A stretch of 64,000 nucleotides of DNA from Phascolarctobacterium sp. (GTDB lineage: Bacteria; Bacillota; Negativicutes; Acidaminococcales; Acidaminococcaceae), in assembly GCF_030531065.1 (NCBI RefSeq), contig NZ_JAUNOQ010000008.1, positions 62,001 through 126,000 of the forward strand. The letters run 5' to 3'. Positions 1 to 8,706 of the stretch are shown piece after piece. Below the pieces are notes generated by a model, which ran no database searches, was not told the origin of the DNA, and saw only the letters and a list, made by a program, of their open reading frames with translations. Each line of letters begins with the position of its first letter. Within the stretch, counting starts at the first letter, position 1. Position numbers and translations under genes: made by a program.

Positions 1-621
1 CGCCAGCAAAGCGCGTACCTGCGCTCCGGCAAACCCTTGCAGGCCCTGGTTGCAGGCCAGCGGCATCAGCTCGATAAAACGCAGCGGCGTACCGCAGCTG
101 TCGGCAAAGCGCAGCAGGTCCCAAAGCTCCCGCGGCGTCCGCTCAGCCAAAGGCACGCAGTTCAGCTTGCAGGAGAGGTCCGCCCGCACCGCCGCCTTGA
201 CGCCCTGCAAAGCCAACGCCAGCTCTCCACCCGTCAGCTCTTTATAAAGCGCCGCATCCACCGTATCGAGGCTGAAATTTACGCCGTCCAGTCCCGCCGC
301 CAGCAGCTGCGGCAAATTAGCGGCAAAATAGCTTCCGTTAGTCGTCAGCGTTACCTGCCGCACTCCCGGCAGCTTTTTCAACGCGCCGATAAAAGCGGCG
401 GCCCCCGCACGCGCCAGGGGCTCGCCGCCGGTTATCTTAAATCTGTCCACGCCTAAAGCGGCGGCACAGCGGCAAATACGCAGCAGCTCCTCATAGGACA
501 AGGCTTCGCTGCCCGCCGTTCCGCTGCCCTCAGGCGGCCGACAATAGCGGCAGCGCAAATTGCAGCGGTCGGTTATAGAAACGCGCAGATAGTTTATTCT
601 GCGCTGAAATTGATCGTACAT
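1..621 (-). CDS. moaA: GTP 3',8-cyclase MoaA, 3' end outside window
   Basis: Radical SAM enzyme that converts GTP to the first intermediate of molybdenum cofactor synthesis, in the cytosol. The 207 codons visible begin MYDQFQRRINYLRVS. The radical SAM cluster motif C-x3-C-x2-C is at residues 20, 24 and 27 (DRCNLRCRYC), followed by a KITGGEPL motif near residue 70 and an LTTNG motif. The C-terminal second [4Fe-4S] region lies beyond position 1, so the gene is incomplete here, not broken. The start is 6 nt after the stop of the molybdenum subunit gene, so it is probably the last visible gene of the hydroxylase operon and supplies the cofactor that the hydroxylase uses. The sequence after the third Cys (RPPEG) matches the usual MoaA MPAEG position. 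Confidence 0.93.
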   Translation of the reverse strand, partial: MYDQFQRRINYLRVSITDRCNLRCRYCRPPEGSGTAGSEALSYEELLRICRCAAALGVDRFKITGGEPLARAGAAAFIGALKKLPGVRQVTLTTNGSYFAANLPQLLAAGLDGVNFSLDTVDAALYKELTGGELALALQGVKAAVRADLSCKLNCVPLAERTPRELWDLLRFADSCGTPLRFIELMPLACNQGLQGFAGAQVRALLA

Positions 622-627
622 CAAAAC

Positions 628-2898
628 TTATTCACCCAACGCTATTTTTTCCGGAGTCAGCGGCAGCGTACAAATACGGTGTCCCGTAGCTTGGTAAATG
701 GCGTCGGCAATAGCGGGAGCAGGCGTATTGATTACCAGTTCGCCTATGGACTTAGCGCCGAAGGGACCGCTGCTTTCATAGCTGCAGGCAAAGTCCACAT
801 GAATGTGCCCGATATCCTCGCGGCAGGGTATTTTATACTGCATCAAAGAATTTTCGCAGACGCGGCCCTCAGGGCTGTAAGTAACATTTTCCATCAGCGT
901 CATACCGATGCCCTGCAAAATGCCGCCCTCCGTCTGCACCCGCGCCAGATGCGGATTGATAGGCGTACCGCAGTCCACGGAGGCATAATAATTGACGACT
1001 TCCGTCTCACCGGTCAAAAGGTCTGTTTCCATTTCGGCTACGCCGGCCATAAACGGCGGCGGCGACAGCACGCTGTTCATCTGTACCGTTTCCTCCAGCG
1101 CAATATCGTTATCGCACTGGGAAGCCGTAGCTATATCCACGAGGGAAATAGACTTGCCGTCAGACGCGTTGCGCACCAGCCTGCCGTCGAAAACCACGTC
1201 CTCCGCAGCGCAGCCCAGCTTTTTAGCTCCCAAAGCGCAGATTTTCTCCCGCAGCTTATGGGCGCAGGCATAAACGGCGTTGCCTGTAATGTAAGTCGTA
1301 CTGGAGGCATAAGAGCCGGAATCGTAAGGAGACGCATCCGTATCCGCGCCGAAAACCGCAATATCGTCCATGGAGCAGTCCAATGCCTCTGCGGCCATCT
1401 GCGCCAGAATCGTATCGCAGCCCGTGCCCATATCTGCCGCGCCAATGAGCAGCGTGTAGCTGCCGTCGTCGTTCAGCTTAATCGTAGCGCCGCCCACGTC
1501 GCAATAAGGAATGGACGATCCCTGCATAGCGATAGCCACGCCCATGGAGCGCACCTTGCCGTTGGGCAGCACGCGCTTCGGGAATTTTTCATCCCAGCCG
1601 CTCATCTCGCGTACCTGCGCCAGGCATTTATCCAGGGCGCAGCTGGTATTGGGCGCGCCGTAATACGCGGGCATCATATCGCCCTCGCGAGTAATATTCA
1701 TCTCGCGCAGGGTAATGGGGTCTATGTGCAGCTTATGAGCCAGCTCGTTGACCGCCGTTTCCACAGCAAAGATGCCCTGGGGCGCGCCGTAGCCGCGGTA
1801 CGCTCCGGCAGCCTGCAAATTGGTATAAACCACATCGTAGGCAAAACGGAACGCCTCCGTGCGGTACAGGGGAATGGATTTATGTCCTGACAAGCCTACC
1901 GTGGTGGGGCCATGCTCGCCGTAAGCGCCCGTATTGGAAAGCGTGTAAAGGTCGATAGCACGAATCTTACCTTCTTTAGTCGCGCCCAAACGCACCCTGA
2001 CCTCCATTTCATGGCGGGGGCTGGCCGCAATATGGCATTCCTCGCGGGAATAAATCATTTTCGAAGGTTTCTTTAAACGCCAGGTAACGAATGCCGGGTA
2101 CAGCTCGCTGACGCAGCTCTGTTTAGCGCCGAAGCCACCGCCGATGCGGGGCTTGGTCACGCGCACCTTAGTTTTAGGCAGATGCAGAGCGTTGGCGATA
2201 ATGCGCCGCGCATGGAAAACAATCTGCGTGGAGCTGACCACATGCAAGCGTCCATAGGTATCGATAGTACAAAAGGTAGTAAAGGGCTCCATCATATCCT
2301 GCTGCACGGCCTTCACGCGGCAGGTACGGTCGATAATAACGTCGCACTCCGCCAGCACGGCGTCCACATCGCCGTCGCCGCAAACTTCGTGAGCGCATAA
2401 ATTGCGTTTATTATCCGCTCCTACCGGCGCCAGGGATTCCCAGGTCGCCTCAGGATGCACCAAGACCGGGTTATCCAACGCGGTATGGAAGTCAAGTACG
2501 GCGTCCAGCACCTGATACTTTACTTTCAAAAGCGACAACGCCTTATCCACCGCCTTTTCCGTTCTACCGGCAACGATGGCCACCACGTCGCCCACAAAGC
2601 GCACATGGCGATCCAGCAGCAAACGGTCGTAGGGACTGGGCTCCGGATAGGTCTGGCCGGCATAGGTGCAGCGCCGTCCCTCCTGGTCCACATCCTCATA
2701 AGTAAAAACAGCTTCGATATCCGGCACCTTGGACGCGGCTGCCTTATTGATGCTTTCGATAATAGCGTTGGCGTGGGGCGAACGCAGCACCTTAACGATC
2801 AGGCAGTCCTTAGGCGCAAGATCGTCGGTGTATACCGGCTGACCGGTTACCAGCTGCATAGCGTCCTTTTTACGATAAGACTGATTAACTATCTTCAT
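628..2898 (-). CDS. xdhA: Xanthine dehydrogenase-type molybdenum-binding subunit
   Basis: Large catalytic subunit of a molybdenum hydroxylase of the xanthine oxidase family, 756 aa. The N-terminal about 110 residues are the a/b-hammerhead domain; the rest binds the cofactor. Visible family motifs are RIGGGFGAKQS (cofactor loop), GAYRGYGAPQG, GAADMGTGCDT, and the C-terminal GAKSIGE whose Glu corresponds to the active-site base of xanthine oxidase. It lies 3 nt downstream of the 2Fe-2S subunit gene, in the order FAD, FeS, Mo. Neighbouring yqeB, yqeC, selD and a nucleobase permease point to a selenium-dependent purine hydroxylase. The actual substrate (xanthine, another purine or another heterocycle) cannot be read from the sequence. 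In the same family some members are annotated as selenate reductase subunits, which is an alternative. Confidence 0.9.
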   Translation of the reverse strand: MKIVNQSYRKKDAMQLVTGQPVYTDDLAPKDCLIVKVLRSPHANAIIESINKAAASKVPDIEAVFTYEDVDQEGRRCTYAGQTYPEPSPYDRLLLDRHVRFVGDVVAIVAGRTEKAVDKALSLLKVKYQVLDAVLDFHTALDNPVLVHPEATWESLAPVGADNKRNLCAHEVCGDGDVDAVLAECDVIIDRTCRVKAVQQDMMEPFTTFCTIDTYGRLHVVSSTQIVFHARRIIANALHLPKTKVRVTKPRIGGGFGAKQSCVSELYPAFVTWRLKKPSKMIYSREECHIAASPRHEMEVRVRLGATKEGKIRAIDLYTLSNTGAYGEHGPTTVGLSGHKSIPLYRTEAFRFAYDVVYTNLQAAGAYRGYGAPQGIFAVETAVNELAHKLHIDPITLREMNITREGDMMPAYYGAPNTSCALDKCLAQVREMSGWDEKFPKRVLPNGKVRSMGVAIAMQGSSIPYCDVGGATIKLNDDGSYTLLIGAADMGTGCDTILAQMAAEALDCSMDDIAVFGADTDASPYDSGSYASSTTYITGNAVYACAHKLREKICALGAKKLGCAAEDVVFDGRLVRNASDGKSISLVDIATASQCDNDIALEETVQMNSVLSPPPFMAGVAEMETDLLTGETEVVNYYASVDCGTPINPHLARVQTEGGILQGIGMTLMENVTYSPEGRVCENSLMQYKIPCREDIGHIHVDFACSYESSGPFGAKSIGELVINTPAPAIADAIYQATGHRICTLPLTPEKIALGE

Positions 2899-2901
2899 GC
2901 C

Positions 2902-3372
2902 TTACACCTCCTCCGCCTGCGCCTTTTTCCAGTCGATAAAGGCCTGGATGCCGCGCAGCTGGCCTTCATAGCCTGAACAGCGGCACAAATTCCCGGCCAG
3001 ATATTCCTTAATTTCCGCTTCCGTCGGGTCGGGATTATCCCGCAGCAGCGCCAAAGCGTTCATAATCATGCCGGGATTGCAGAAGCCGCACTGCTCCGCT
3101 CCCTGGTCGGCAATGAACGCGCCAAACTCCGCCGCCTCCTGCTGCAGGCCCTCCATAGTCACTACCTTATGCCCGTCGGCTCTGGCAGCCAAAACCGAGC
3201 AGGACAGCACCGGCAGATCGTCTAAAAAAACCGTACACAAGCCGCAGTTGCTGGTATCGCAGCCGCGCTTAACGCTGTAGCAGCCCTCGCTGCGGACAAA
3301 ATCCAGCAGCATCGTATCCGCCTCAACAGAGCGGGTAATTTTTTTACCGTTTAAAGTCAGCGTAATCTCCAT
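2902..3372 (-). CDS. xdhC: Molybdenum hydroxylase 2Fe-2S subunit
   Basis: Small iron-sulfur subunit of 156 aa that passes electrons from the molybdenum centre to FAD. All eight ligands of the two [2Fe-2S] clusters are present: plant-ferredoxin-type cluster C38, C43, C46, C58 (GCDTSNCGLC...LSC) and the helical cluster C95, C98, C130, C132 (CGFC and CRC). The length is normal for a stand-alone subunit. Its ATG overlaps the stop of the FAD subunit by one base (TGATG), which implies translational coupling. Confidence 0.94.
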   Translation of the reverse strand: MEITLTLNGKKITRSVEADTMLLDFVRSEGCYSVKRGCDTSNCGLCTVFLDDLPVLSCSVLAARADGHKVVTMEGLQQEAAEFGAFIADQGAEQCGFCNPGMIMNALALLRDNPDPTEAEIKEYLAGNLCRCSGYEGQLRGIQAFIDWKKAQAEEV

Positions 3373-4163
3373 CAGTCGTTACCTCCCAAGGCTAAAACCG
3401 TGCGCCTAGCTAATACGCGAATCAAATGCGTGCGGTAAGCAGCGCTGCCACGCGGATTGCTGGAGGTGGGCAGCTGAGCGGCGGCATAATCGGCCAGAGC
3501 CCGCGCCTTTTCCTCCGTAATCGGCAGCGTAGCAAGCCCCTGCGTATCCTTGAGCAGCGCAGCCCTGGCCGGACGTGCGCCCACTGCCAGCTGCACGCCT
3601 GCGTCGGTCAGCGCCGCCGCGCATGTCAGCACGGGAAAATCAGTTTTGGATATCCGCACTGACTGATAGCAGCACTTCAGCCTTTGCTTAGGAATAATCA
3701 CATACGTCAGAATATCGCGGTCATATTTCATATTTACAAAATCGCTCAGCGGAATCGCGCCCGCCTTATACAGCTCCACGCTGGCGTCCAAAGCCAGCAA
3801 AATAGTCAGCACGTCGCTGAAGCCGAAGCGGCCGAACACGCTGCCGCCCACCGTAGCCAGATTGCGGAACTGCACGCCCACGATATGGCGCAACGCTTCC
3901 TTCATCGCGCCGCCGGTGTAAGCGGCCAAGCCCGCGTGCAGCTCCAGCTGCCGCAGCGTTACCATAGCGCCGATACGAAATTCCGTATCGCTTTCTTCTA
4001 TTTTATCAAGCCCCAAAGCGGATAAGTCGATAAGCGTCGCCACATTGCCCTTGCTTAAACGCATCCACATCATACCGCCCATAACGCGGTTAGGACGCTT
4101 TTGATTCAGCTGCCACGCCTCCTCCAGCGTCGCCGCTTTTTTGAATTCACGAACTGTCAGCAT
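3372..4163 (-). CDS. xdhB: Molybdenum hydroxylase FAD-binding subunit
   Basis: FAD-binding subunit of the xanthine dehydrogenase family (CO dehydrogenase medium-chain type), 263 aa. The N-terminal half has the FAD loop pattern RNLATVGGSVFGR followed by the SDV segment; the C-terminal half is the CO-dehydrogenase flavoprotein C-terminal domain. It is the first gene of the three-subunit operon, preceded by a clear Shine-Dalgarno (CAGGAGG) 6 nt before ATG. Upstream there is a TTGACA hexamer at 4212-4217 (minus strand), but the matching -10 (TGATTG) is poor, so the promoter is uncertain and may be activator-dependent. Confidence 0.9.
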   Translation of the reverse strand: MLTVREFKKAATLEEAWQLNQKRPNRVMGGMMWMRLSKGNVATLIDLSALGLDKIEESDTEFRIGAMVTLRQLELHAGLAAYTGGAMKEALRHIVGVQFRNLATVGGSVFGRFGFSDVLTILLALDASVELYKAGAIPLSDFVNMKYDRDILTYVIIPKQRLKCCYQSVRISKTDFPVLTCAAALTDAGVQLAVGARPARAALLKDTQGLATLPITEEKARALADYAAAQLPTSSNPRGSAAYRTHLIRVLARRTVLALGGND

Positions 4164-4238
4164 AAAAAATCCTCCTGAAAAATACTTACAATCATGTCTA
4201 ATTTATCACCTTGTCAACTAATATTTCTATCATAGTTA

Positions 4239-4604
4239 CTATTTTCCTTCAGAATATTTACTTGATTCTTTATCCATCAATACGGTATTGTGTCCCCAAG
4301 GAATTTGTGCAACAGCATGTTGCACAAATTGGTAATTCTTGTAAGTAGAAGCAAATTTTGCCATATACTTTAAATTTCTTACGGAAAATCCTTTTTTATC
4401 TGGAAACTCCAAACGAATATCTCGCGCCAAATTCTCTATGAACTTATTGCCCCAAACCTTATGGTCATTAATAACGCAACCAATATCATAATATAGCAAC
4501 AGCAGTTCAGCATTTGTACGAACTATCGCTCTATACTGCGCCTTCTGTATCTCTTTTTTGATATTATCCACGACAGAGATATACTCTGTTGAATTCATCA
4601 ACAT
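4239..4604 (-). pseudogene. Truncated DUF1016 (YhcG-like) N-terminal domain
   Basis: The 121 aa match the N-terminal domain of DUF1016/YhcG-type proteins: a helical N-terminus, YYDIGCVIND, and the typical VQHAVAQIPWGHN segment. Full-length members run to about 340 aa and carry a PD-(D/E)XK nuclease domain after this point. Here the frame ends right after LMDKESSKYSEGK, so the nuclease half is missing. It is AT-rich compared with its neighbours and sits between the hydroxylase operon and the MocA-like gene. I read it as the remnant of a mobile defence-type gene; a short functional protein is possible but unlikely. Confidence 0.6.
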
Positions 4605-4809
4605 TCTCGATACTACCTCGCTCTCAACATTTTACAAAAATACTAATCTTATCAATTCTCTTTTCTCTCATTATCTGCTCTTTAAATTACTACTACATTT
4701 TATCATAAGCCGCGCGCTTTTAAAAGGATTTTGCTCCCGACGGCTAGAATAATAACTATATCTTTTATTGGGCAAGGCTGGTACTGCGCGGCCTTGACAG
4801 GTGTTTATG

Positions 4810-5424
4810 ATGAAAAAAAATACGCTCTATCCCATCGGCTGCATTATCATGGCGTCGGGCAACGCTCTGCGCTTCGGCAGCAATAAGCTGCTGACAAGCT
4901 TTAACGGCCAGCCCCTTATCCAGCATATCCTCGATATTACAGGCGGCCTGTTTATTAAGCGCGTCGTCGTTACCCGTTACGACAAAATTGCCCAAATCTG
5001 CCAGCGGCAGGCCATCCCCTATATTCTGCACAACAAGCCCTATCTCAACGATACCATTCGTTTAGGCATGGCTTATCTGGAGCCGCAGAACCCGCTCGGC
5101 TATCTGTTCTGCACCAGCGACCAGCCCTTTTTGCAGCAGGACAGCCTGCGCCAATTATGCGCCAGCTTTCTATCTGCGCCCTACGCCATCGAACGGCTGG
5201 CCTACGGCAGCTCGCCTGGCAACCCCATGCTCTTTCCCCAGGACTTGGCCGAAGAATTAAAGTCGCTGCCCCAGGACAAGGGAGGCAGCGCCATAGCAAA
5301 AAAATATCCTGAACGAGTACGCCTGGTACAGGTTCAGGATAAGTATGAGCTTTTTGATATCGATACGGTGCGCGACCTGCGCCAGGGGCTTAATCTTGCG
5401 GCAGCAAGATATTCAGAACAATAG
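4810..5424 (+). CDS. mocA: MocA/YgfJ-like molybdenum cofactor cytidylyltransferase
   Basis: Nucleotidyltransferase of the MobA/MocA group, about 205 aa, expected to join CMP to molybdopterin so that the cofactor can be inserted into hydroxylases. The nucleotide-binding N-terminus reads IIMASGNALRFGSNKLL (a variant of the LAAGxSxRMGxxK signature) and the metal-binding motif is seen in CTSDQPFL. The start chosen is ATG 4810 because an AGGTG Shine-Dalgarno sits 6 nt upstream; GTG 4801 and ATG 4807 are in frame. It is the only plus-strand gene of the cluster and its 3' end overlaps the permease gene by 35 bp, tail to tail. The MASG in place of AAG is slightly unusual. Confidence 0.82.
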   Translation: MKKNTLYPIGCIIMASGNALRFGSNKLLTSFNGQPLIQHILDITGGLFIKRVVVTRYDKIAQICQRQAIPYILHNKPYLNDTIRLGMAYLEPQNPLGYLFCTSDQPFLQQDSLRQLCASFLSAPYAIERLAYGSSPGNPMLFPQDLAEELKSLPQDKGGSAIAKKYPERVRLVQVQDKYELFDIDTVRDLRQGLNLAAARYSEQ

Positions 5425-6781
5425 CCACAAGCGCCGCGGGCACAATGCCGGAGCCGCCGAAAATAAGCTTTACAGCTTCCGGCGCGCTGACTAAAATGCC
5501 GGGGTTAGCGCCCATGCCGTAGCCCACGCCTAAGGCGACGGCCACAATGGTCAGATTGCGCGGCGTCAATTTTTCCTTCGTAATCAGCAAAATACCGCTG
5601 ACCACAATGCTGGAAAACATCATCACGGCAGCGCCGCCCAAAACGGATTGGGGCATAATGGATACGAGTGCGCCCAGCTTGGGAATCAAGCCGCACAGAA
5701 TCAGAAAGACCGCGCCGGTTGCCAGCGCGAAGCGGTTGACAACCTTAGTCATAGCTACCAGGCCTACGTTCTGGCTGAAGGAGGTGTTGGGCAGCACGCC
5801 GAAAATCGCCGCAAAGCTGGAGCCCAGGCCGTCGCAGATAACGCCGCCTGATAATTCCTTATCGGTAGCTTCGCGGTTCAGGCCGCCCTCCATAACGCCG
5901 GAAATATCGCCGACGGTTTCTACCGCCGTAACGATAAACATAATCATTACGGGAACGATGGCGCGCATATCAAAAACGATATCCACGGGCATGAATTCCG
6001 GCACGGCGAACCAACCGGCGTTCGCCACCTTATCCCAGTTCAGCGCCCAGGATTTAGTATATTCCACGCCCTGAGCGGTTACGCCGGTAGTGGGCAGGAA
6101 CAGCCCCATAAGTATAGCGGCGAAATAACCAGCAATGATGCCGAACAAAATGGACGAAGAGCTGAAAAAGCCCTTGGTGCCATGCTTAAATACCAAAATT
6201 ACCACCAATACGAACAGGCCCAGCAGTAAATTTTCCGGCGAGCCGAAATCCTTGGCCTTAAAACCGCCGCCGAAGGAGCCAATGCCTACGGAAATCAGCG
6301 ACAGGCCGATGGAAAGCACGACGGTACCGGTTACGACAGCCGGGAAAAAGCGCCGCAGCGGCTTCAGGAAAAAACCGAGAATGCCTTCAAAAATACCGCC
6401 TAAAATGGACGCGCCCATAATCGCCCCGTAGGCGGCAACGCCACTGCCCATAGTAGCGACAACGCTGCTGAACACGCCGATAAAGCCGGAGCTGGTACCC
6501 ATAATAATGGGCACCTTGCCGCCGCAGGGGCCGATAGCGTACAGCTGTACCAGCGTCACAATGCCGGCGATAATCATAGCATTCTGCAGCAGGCTGATCT
6601 GCAGCTCGACAAAGGCGTTGTCCCCCATAATACCACAGGCGCCGCCGATAATCAAAAGCGGCGTCAGGTTGCCGACAAACATGGCCAGCACATGCTGCAG
6701 GCCTAAGGGAATAGCCTGACCTAAAGGCATCTTCCCTTCAAATTGATAGGCCGCCTTGGATAAATTAACATATTTTGCCAT
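5390..6781 (-). CDS. Nucleobase:cation symporter-2 (xanthine/uracil permease)
   Basis: Inner-membrane purine/pyrimidine permease of the NCS2 family, 463 aa with the chosen start. Many hydrophobic segments are visible, and the N-terminal LGLQHVLAMFVGN motif and the central ETVGDISG motif are typical of xanthine/uric acid transporters. ATG 6781 (MAKYVNLSK) was chosen because AGGGGTG lies a few nt upstream; an upstream in-frame start at 6811 lacks this. Placed inside a selenium-molybdenum hydroxylase cluster, it probably brings in the hydroxylase substrate. A promoter and a 17-bp inverted repeat lie just upstream. Confidence 0.92.
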   Translation of the reverse strand: MAKYVNLSKAAYQFEGKMPLGQAIPLGLQHVLAMFVGNLTPLLIIGGACGIMGDNAFVELQISLLQNAMIIAGIVTLVQLYAIGPCGGKVPIIMGTSSGFIGVFSSVVATMGSGVAAYGAIMGASILGGIFEGILGFFLKPLRRFFPAVVTGTVVLSIGLSLISVGIGSFGGGFKAKDFGSPENLLLGLFVLVVILVFKHGTKGFFSSSSILFGIIAGYFAAILMGLFLPTTGVTAQGVEYTKSWALNWDKVANAGWFAVPEFMPVDIVFDMRAIVPVMIMFIVTAVETVGDISGVMEGGLNREATDKELSGGVICDGLGSSFAAIFGVLPNTSFSQNVGLVAMTKVVNRFALATGAVFLILCGLIPKLGALVSIMPQSVLGGAAVMMFSSIVVSGILLITKEKLTPRNLTIVAVALGVGYGMGANPGILVSAPEAVKLIFGGSGIVPAALVAIVLNILLPQD

Positions 6782-6813
6782 ACAAACACCCCTCATTTGC
6801 TTTGGATACACAT

Positions 6814-6843
6814 ATTTTAACGCATAATGCCTCTTACTGTAAA
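6814..6843 (-). promoter_or_regulatory. Candidate promoter of the permease gene
   Basis: Minus strand: -35 TTTACA (6838-6843), 18-bp spacer, -10 TAAAAT (6814-6819), ending 32 bp before the chosen permease ATG. The -35 box lies within the near arm of the inverted repeat at 6827-6886. Confidence 0.5.
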
Positions 6844-6886
6844 GCTATTTAGTCAAGAACGTAAAATCTTTTACAGTAAGAGGCAT
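6827..6886. repeat. Perfect 17-bp inverted repeat before the permease
   Basis: Arms ATGCCTCTTACTGTAAA (6827-6843) and its exact complement (6870-6886) flank a 26-bp AT-rich centre. The repeat lies between the stop of the XdhC-like gene and the permease start. It has no T-run on the minus strand, so it is a poor terminator for the minus-strand genes. The left arm contains the permease -35 box, which suits an operator or a DNA loop. Confidence 0.7.
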
Positions 6887-6896
6887 CTTCTTTTCT

Positions 6897-7853
6897 TTAT
6901 TTACCTTTAGCGGCGCGCACCTGAATCAGCTGCGCCGCAATGCTCACGGCAATCTCCGCCGGAGTTTCGCTGCCGATATCCAAACCTATGGGCGTCACAA
7001 TACGCGCCAGCTGCGCTTCCGTATAGCCTTCGGCCAGCAGCGCCTCCCGCGCCAGGCGCGCTTTATTTTTGCTGCCCATAATACCGATGTAGCAGGCAGG
7101 AGTATTCAGCAAATAGCGCTCGCACTGCGCGTCGTACACGTGCCCACGCGTCATCACCACTGCGTAATCCCGCGCCTGCACATCGCAGGCCTGCGCTAAA
7201 GCGTCAAAGCTGACCTTCTGTACGCGCTCCGCCATAGGAAAAACCTCCGGGTCAGCAAATTCCGCCCTGTCGTCCAGCACGACGCAGCCAAATCCCAAAC
7301 GCCCCAGTAAGGGAACCAGCTCCCGCGCCACATGCCCAGCGCCGAATACGTATACCAGGCCGTCGTAGCCATACTGCTCGGCGTAATAATCACCGCCGTC
7401 CAGCGTAATTTTACCGCGTCTGCCATCGAGCGGCAAAGCGTTTATAATTCGCAAGGAGCCTTTTCCTAACGGCAGCAGCAGCCACCATGGCCTATCGCCG
7501 GACGCAGCGCGCAAAACGGTATCGGCCAGCCGCAGGGTACTCTCCCCCGCCGCCAGATAGCAGAACTTCACACGGCAGCTGCCGCCGCAGGCCATACCGG
7601 CAGCAGGCGACAAATCGTATGCCTGCTCAAAGCTTTCCGCCTGCCCGCTCTGCAAACGCTGCTGCGCCTGCTTTACGGCAGCATATTCCATAGCGCCGCC
7701 GCCGATAGTGCCGTAAACCAGGCCGCCTGCGTCCACCAGCATATATGCGCCGCCGCTGCGCGGCGTCGAGCCCTCGCTTTCAATAAGCGCCGCCAGATAG
7801 CAGGCTTTATTTTCTACGGCGGCCTTTTTTATAGCTTGAAACAAATTTTTCAT
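6897..7853 (-). CDS. XdhC/CoxI family molybdenum hydroxylase maturation factor
   Basis: 318-aa member of the XdhC/CoxI family, which binds molybdenum cofactor and helps load the sulfurated (here perhaps selenated) cofactor into hydroxylases. The N-terminal XdhC/CoxI domain shows STPRSGGAYMLV, GTIGGGAME and MACGGSC, where the Cys is conserved in the family. The C-terminal Rossmann domain shows VYVFGAGHVARELVPLLGRLGF and the ending GLDIGSETPAEIAVSI. The start has GGAGG directly upstream, and the gene follows yqeB by about 20 nt in one operon. Confidence 0.9.
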   Translation of the reverse strand: MKNLFQAIKKAAVENKACYLAALIESEGSTPRSGGAYMLVDAGGLVYGTIGGGAMEYAAVKQAQQRLQSGQAESFEQAYDLSPAAGMACGGSCRVKFCYLAAGESTLRLADTVLRAASGDRPWWLLLPLGKGSLRIINALPLDGRRGKITLDGGDYYAEQYGYDGLVYVFGAGHVARELVPLLGRLGFGCVVLDDRAEFADPEVFPMAERVQKVSFDALAQACDVQARDYAVVMTRGHVYDAQCERYLLNTPACYIGIMGSKNKARLAREALLAEGYTEAQLARIVTPIGLDIGSETPAEIAVSIAAQLIQVRAAKGK

Positions 7854-7871
7854 ATGGCCTCCATCGCCGCG

Positions 7872-8699
7872 CTACTCATGGCTGCGGGCGTAAGCGGACA
7901 CCAGCTCCAGCACCGAACCGGCAATACAGCGCGCCTTGTCGGAAATAGTAAAGCAGTTGGCCAGCTCCTCACGCCGTGGGTCGATATCGGCGATTTTAAA
8001 GCCCTCCGTCACAGGATAGCCATCGCGAATCATGCCGCGGATAACGCCGCTCAGCGTCGCTAAAACTGGCGTCACCCTGCCGTCAGCGCCGGTAATTTCC
8101 GCAATCAGCTGCTCCTTTTCCACCACCGCGCCGATATCCTGCACGATATGCAGCGAACCGGCGCAGGGCGCGTGCAGCACCCGCTCCTTAGTATAGCCGC
8201 CGATGTTGCCGGGCACGCCGCTGTTCGGCGCGGCACAGCCCTGCCGGATAATGCGGCCCAAATTGTGCCCGCGCTTGGTTTCCACCACCGCGTCCACGTC
8301 AAGCCCTGCCGCAAAGCCGGGGCCCAGCGCTATGGTCAGCGCCGCCGTATCCTTGCGCGTACCTAAATTGCGCTTGGCGATGATGGCGTCGATTAAAATA
8401 TCCGGCGCAAAGGCATCCACGCAGCGGGCTTCCTCATCCACCAGCACCGGCACCGCGCCCTTATCCCAAACCGCAGCGGCCTCGTCCAAATTACGGATAA
8501 GCACGCCCGTCATATTCTCGACAACCGCTTGCCCCTGATAAACGGCCTCGCACAGCGCTACCTGCCGCCTGATAGCCGCCGGGTAACGGCATTCCAGCAC
8601 CAAGGGCGCAAAACCGGCGCTCCATAAACGGTGAATAACGCCGGTCGCTAGGTCGCCGCCCCCGCGCACAATAATTTTCGGTTTACGCAATTTTTCCAT
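7872..8699 (-). CDS. yqeB: Selenium-dependent molybdenum hydroxylase system protein YqeB
   Basis: 275-aa YqeB family protein, a marker of the selenium-dependent molybdenum hydroxylase trait. Its biochemical role is not established in the family; it is thought to act in making or inserting the selenium-modified cofactor. Visible features are an N-terminal glycine-rich Rossmann-like start (IIVRGGGDLATGVIHRLW), the conserved DAIIAKRNLGT and ALGPGFAAG segments, and a C-terminal half rich in beta structure with GCAAPNSGVPGNIGGY. It has GAGG upstream and lies between DUF3343 and the XdhC-like gene. Confidence 0.92.
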   Translation of the reverse strand: MEKLRKPKIIVRGGGDLATGVIHRLWSAGFAPLVLECRYPAAIRRQVALCEAVYQGQAVVENMTGVLIRNLDEAAAVWDKGAVPVLVDEEARCVDAFAPDILIDAIIAKRNLGTRKDTAALTIALGPGFAAGLDVDAVVETKRGHNLGRIIRQGCAAPNSGVPGNIGGYTKERVLHAPCAGSLHIVQDIGAVVEKEQLIAEITGADGRVTPVLATLSGVIRGMIRDGYPVTEGFKIADIDPRREELANCFTISDKARCIAGSVLELVSAYARSHE

Positions 8700-8706
8700 A
8701 TATACC

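Noticed and set aside
628-1890. Long plus-strand open frame opposite the molybdenum subunit gene
   Set aside because: It is a shadow of the GC-rich minus-strand gene; no ribosome site or recognisable domain.
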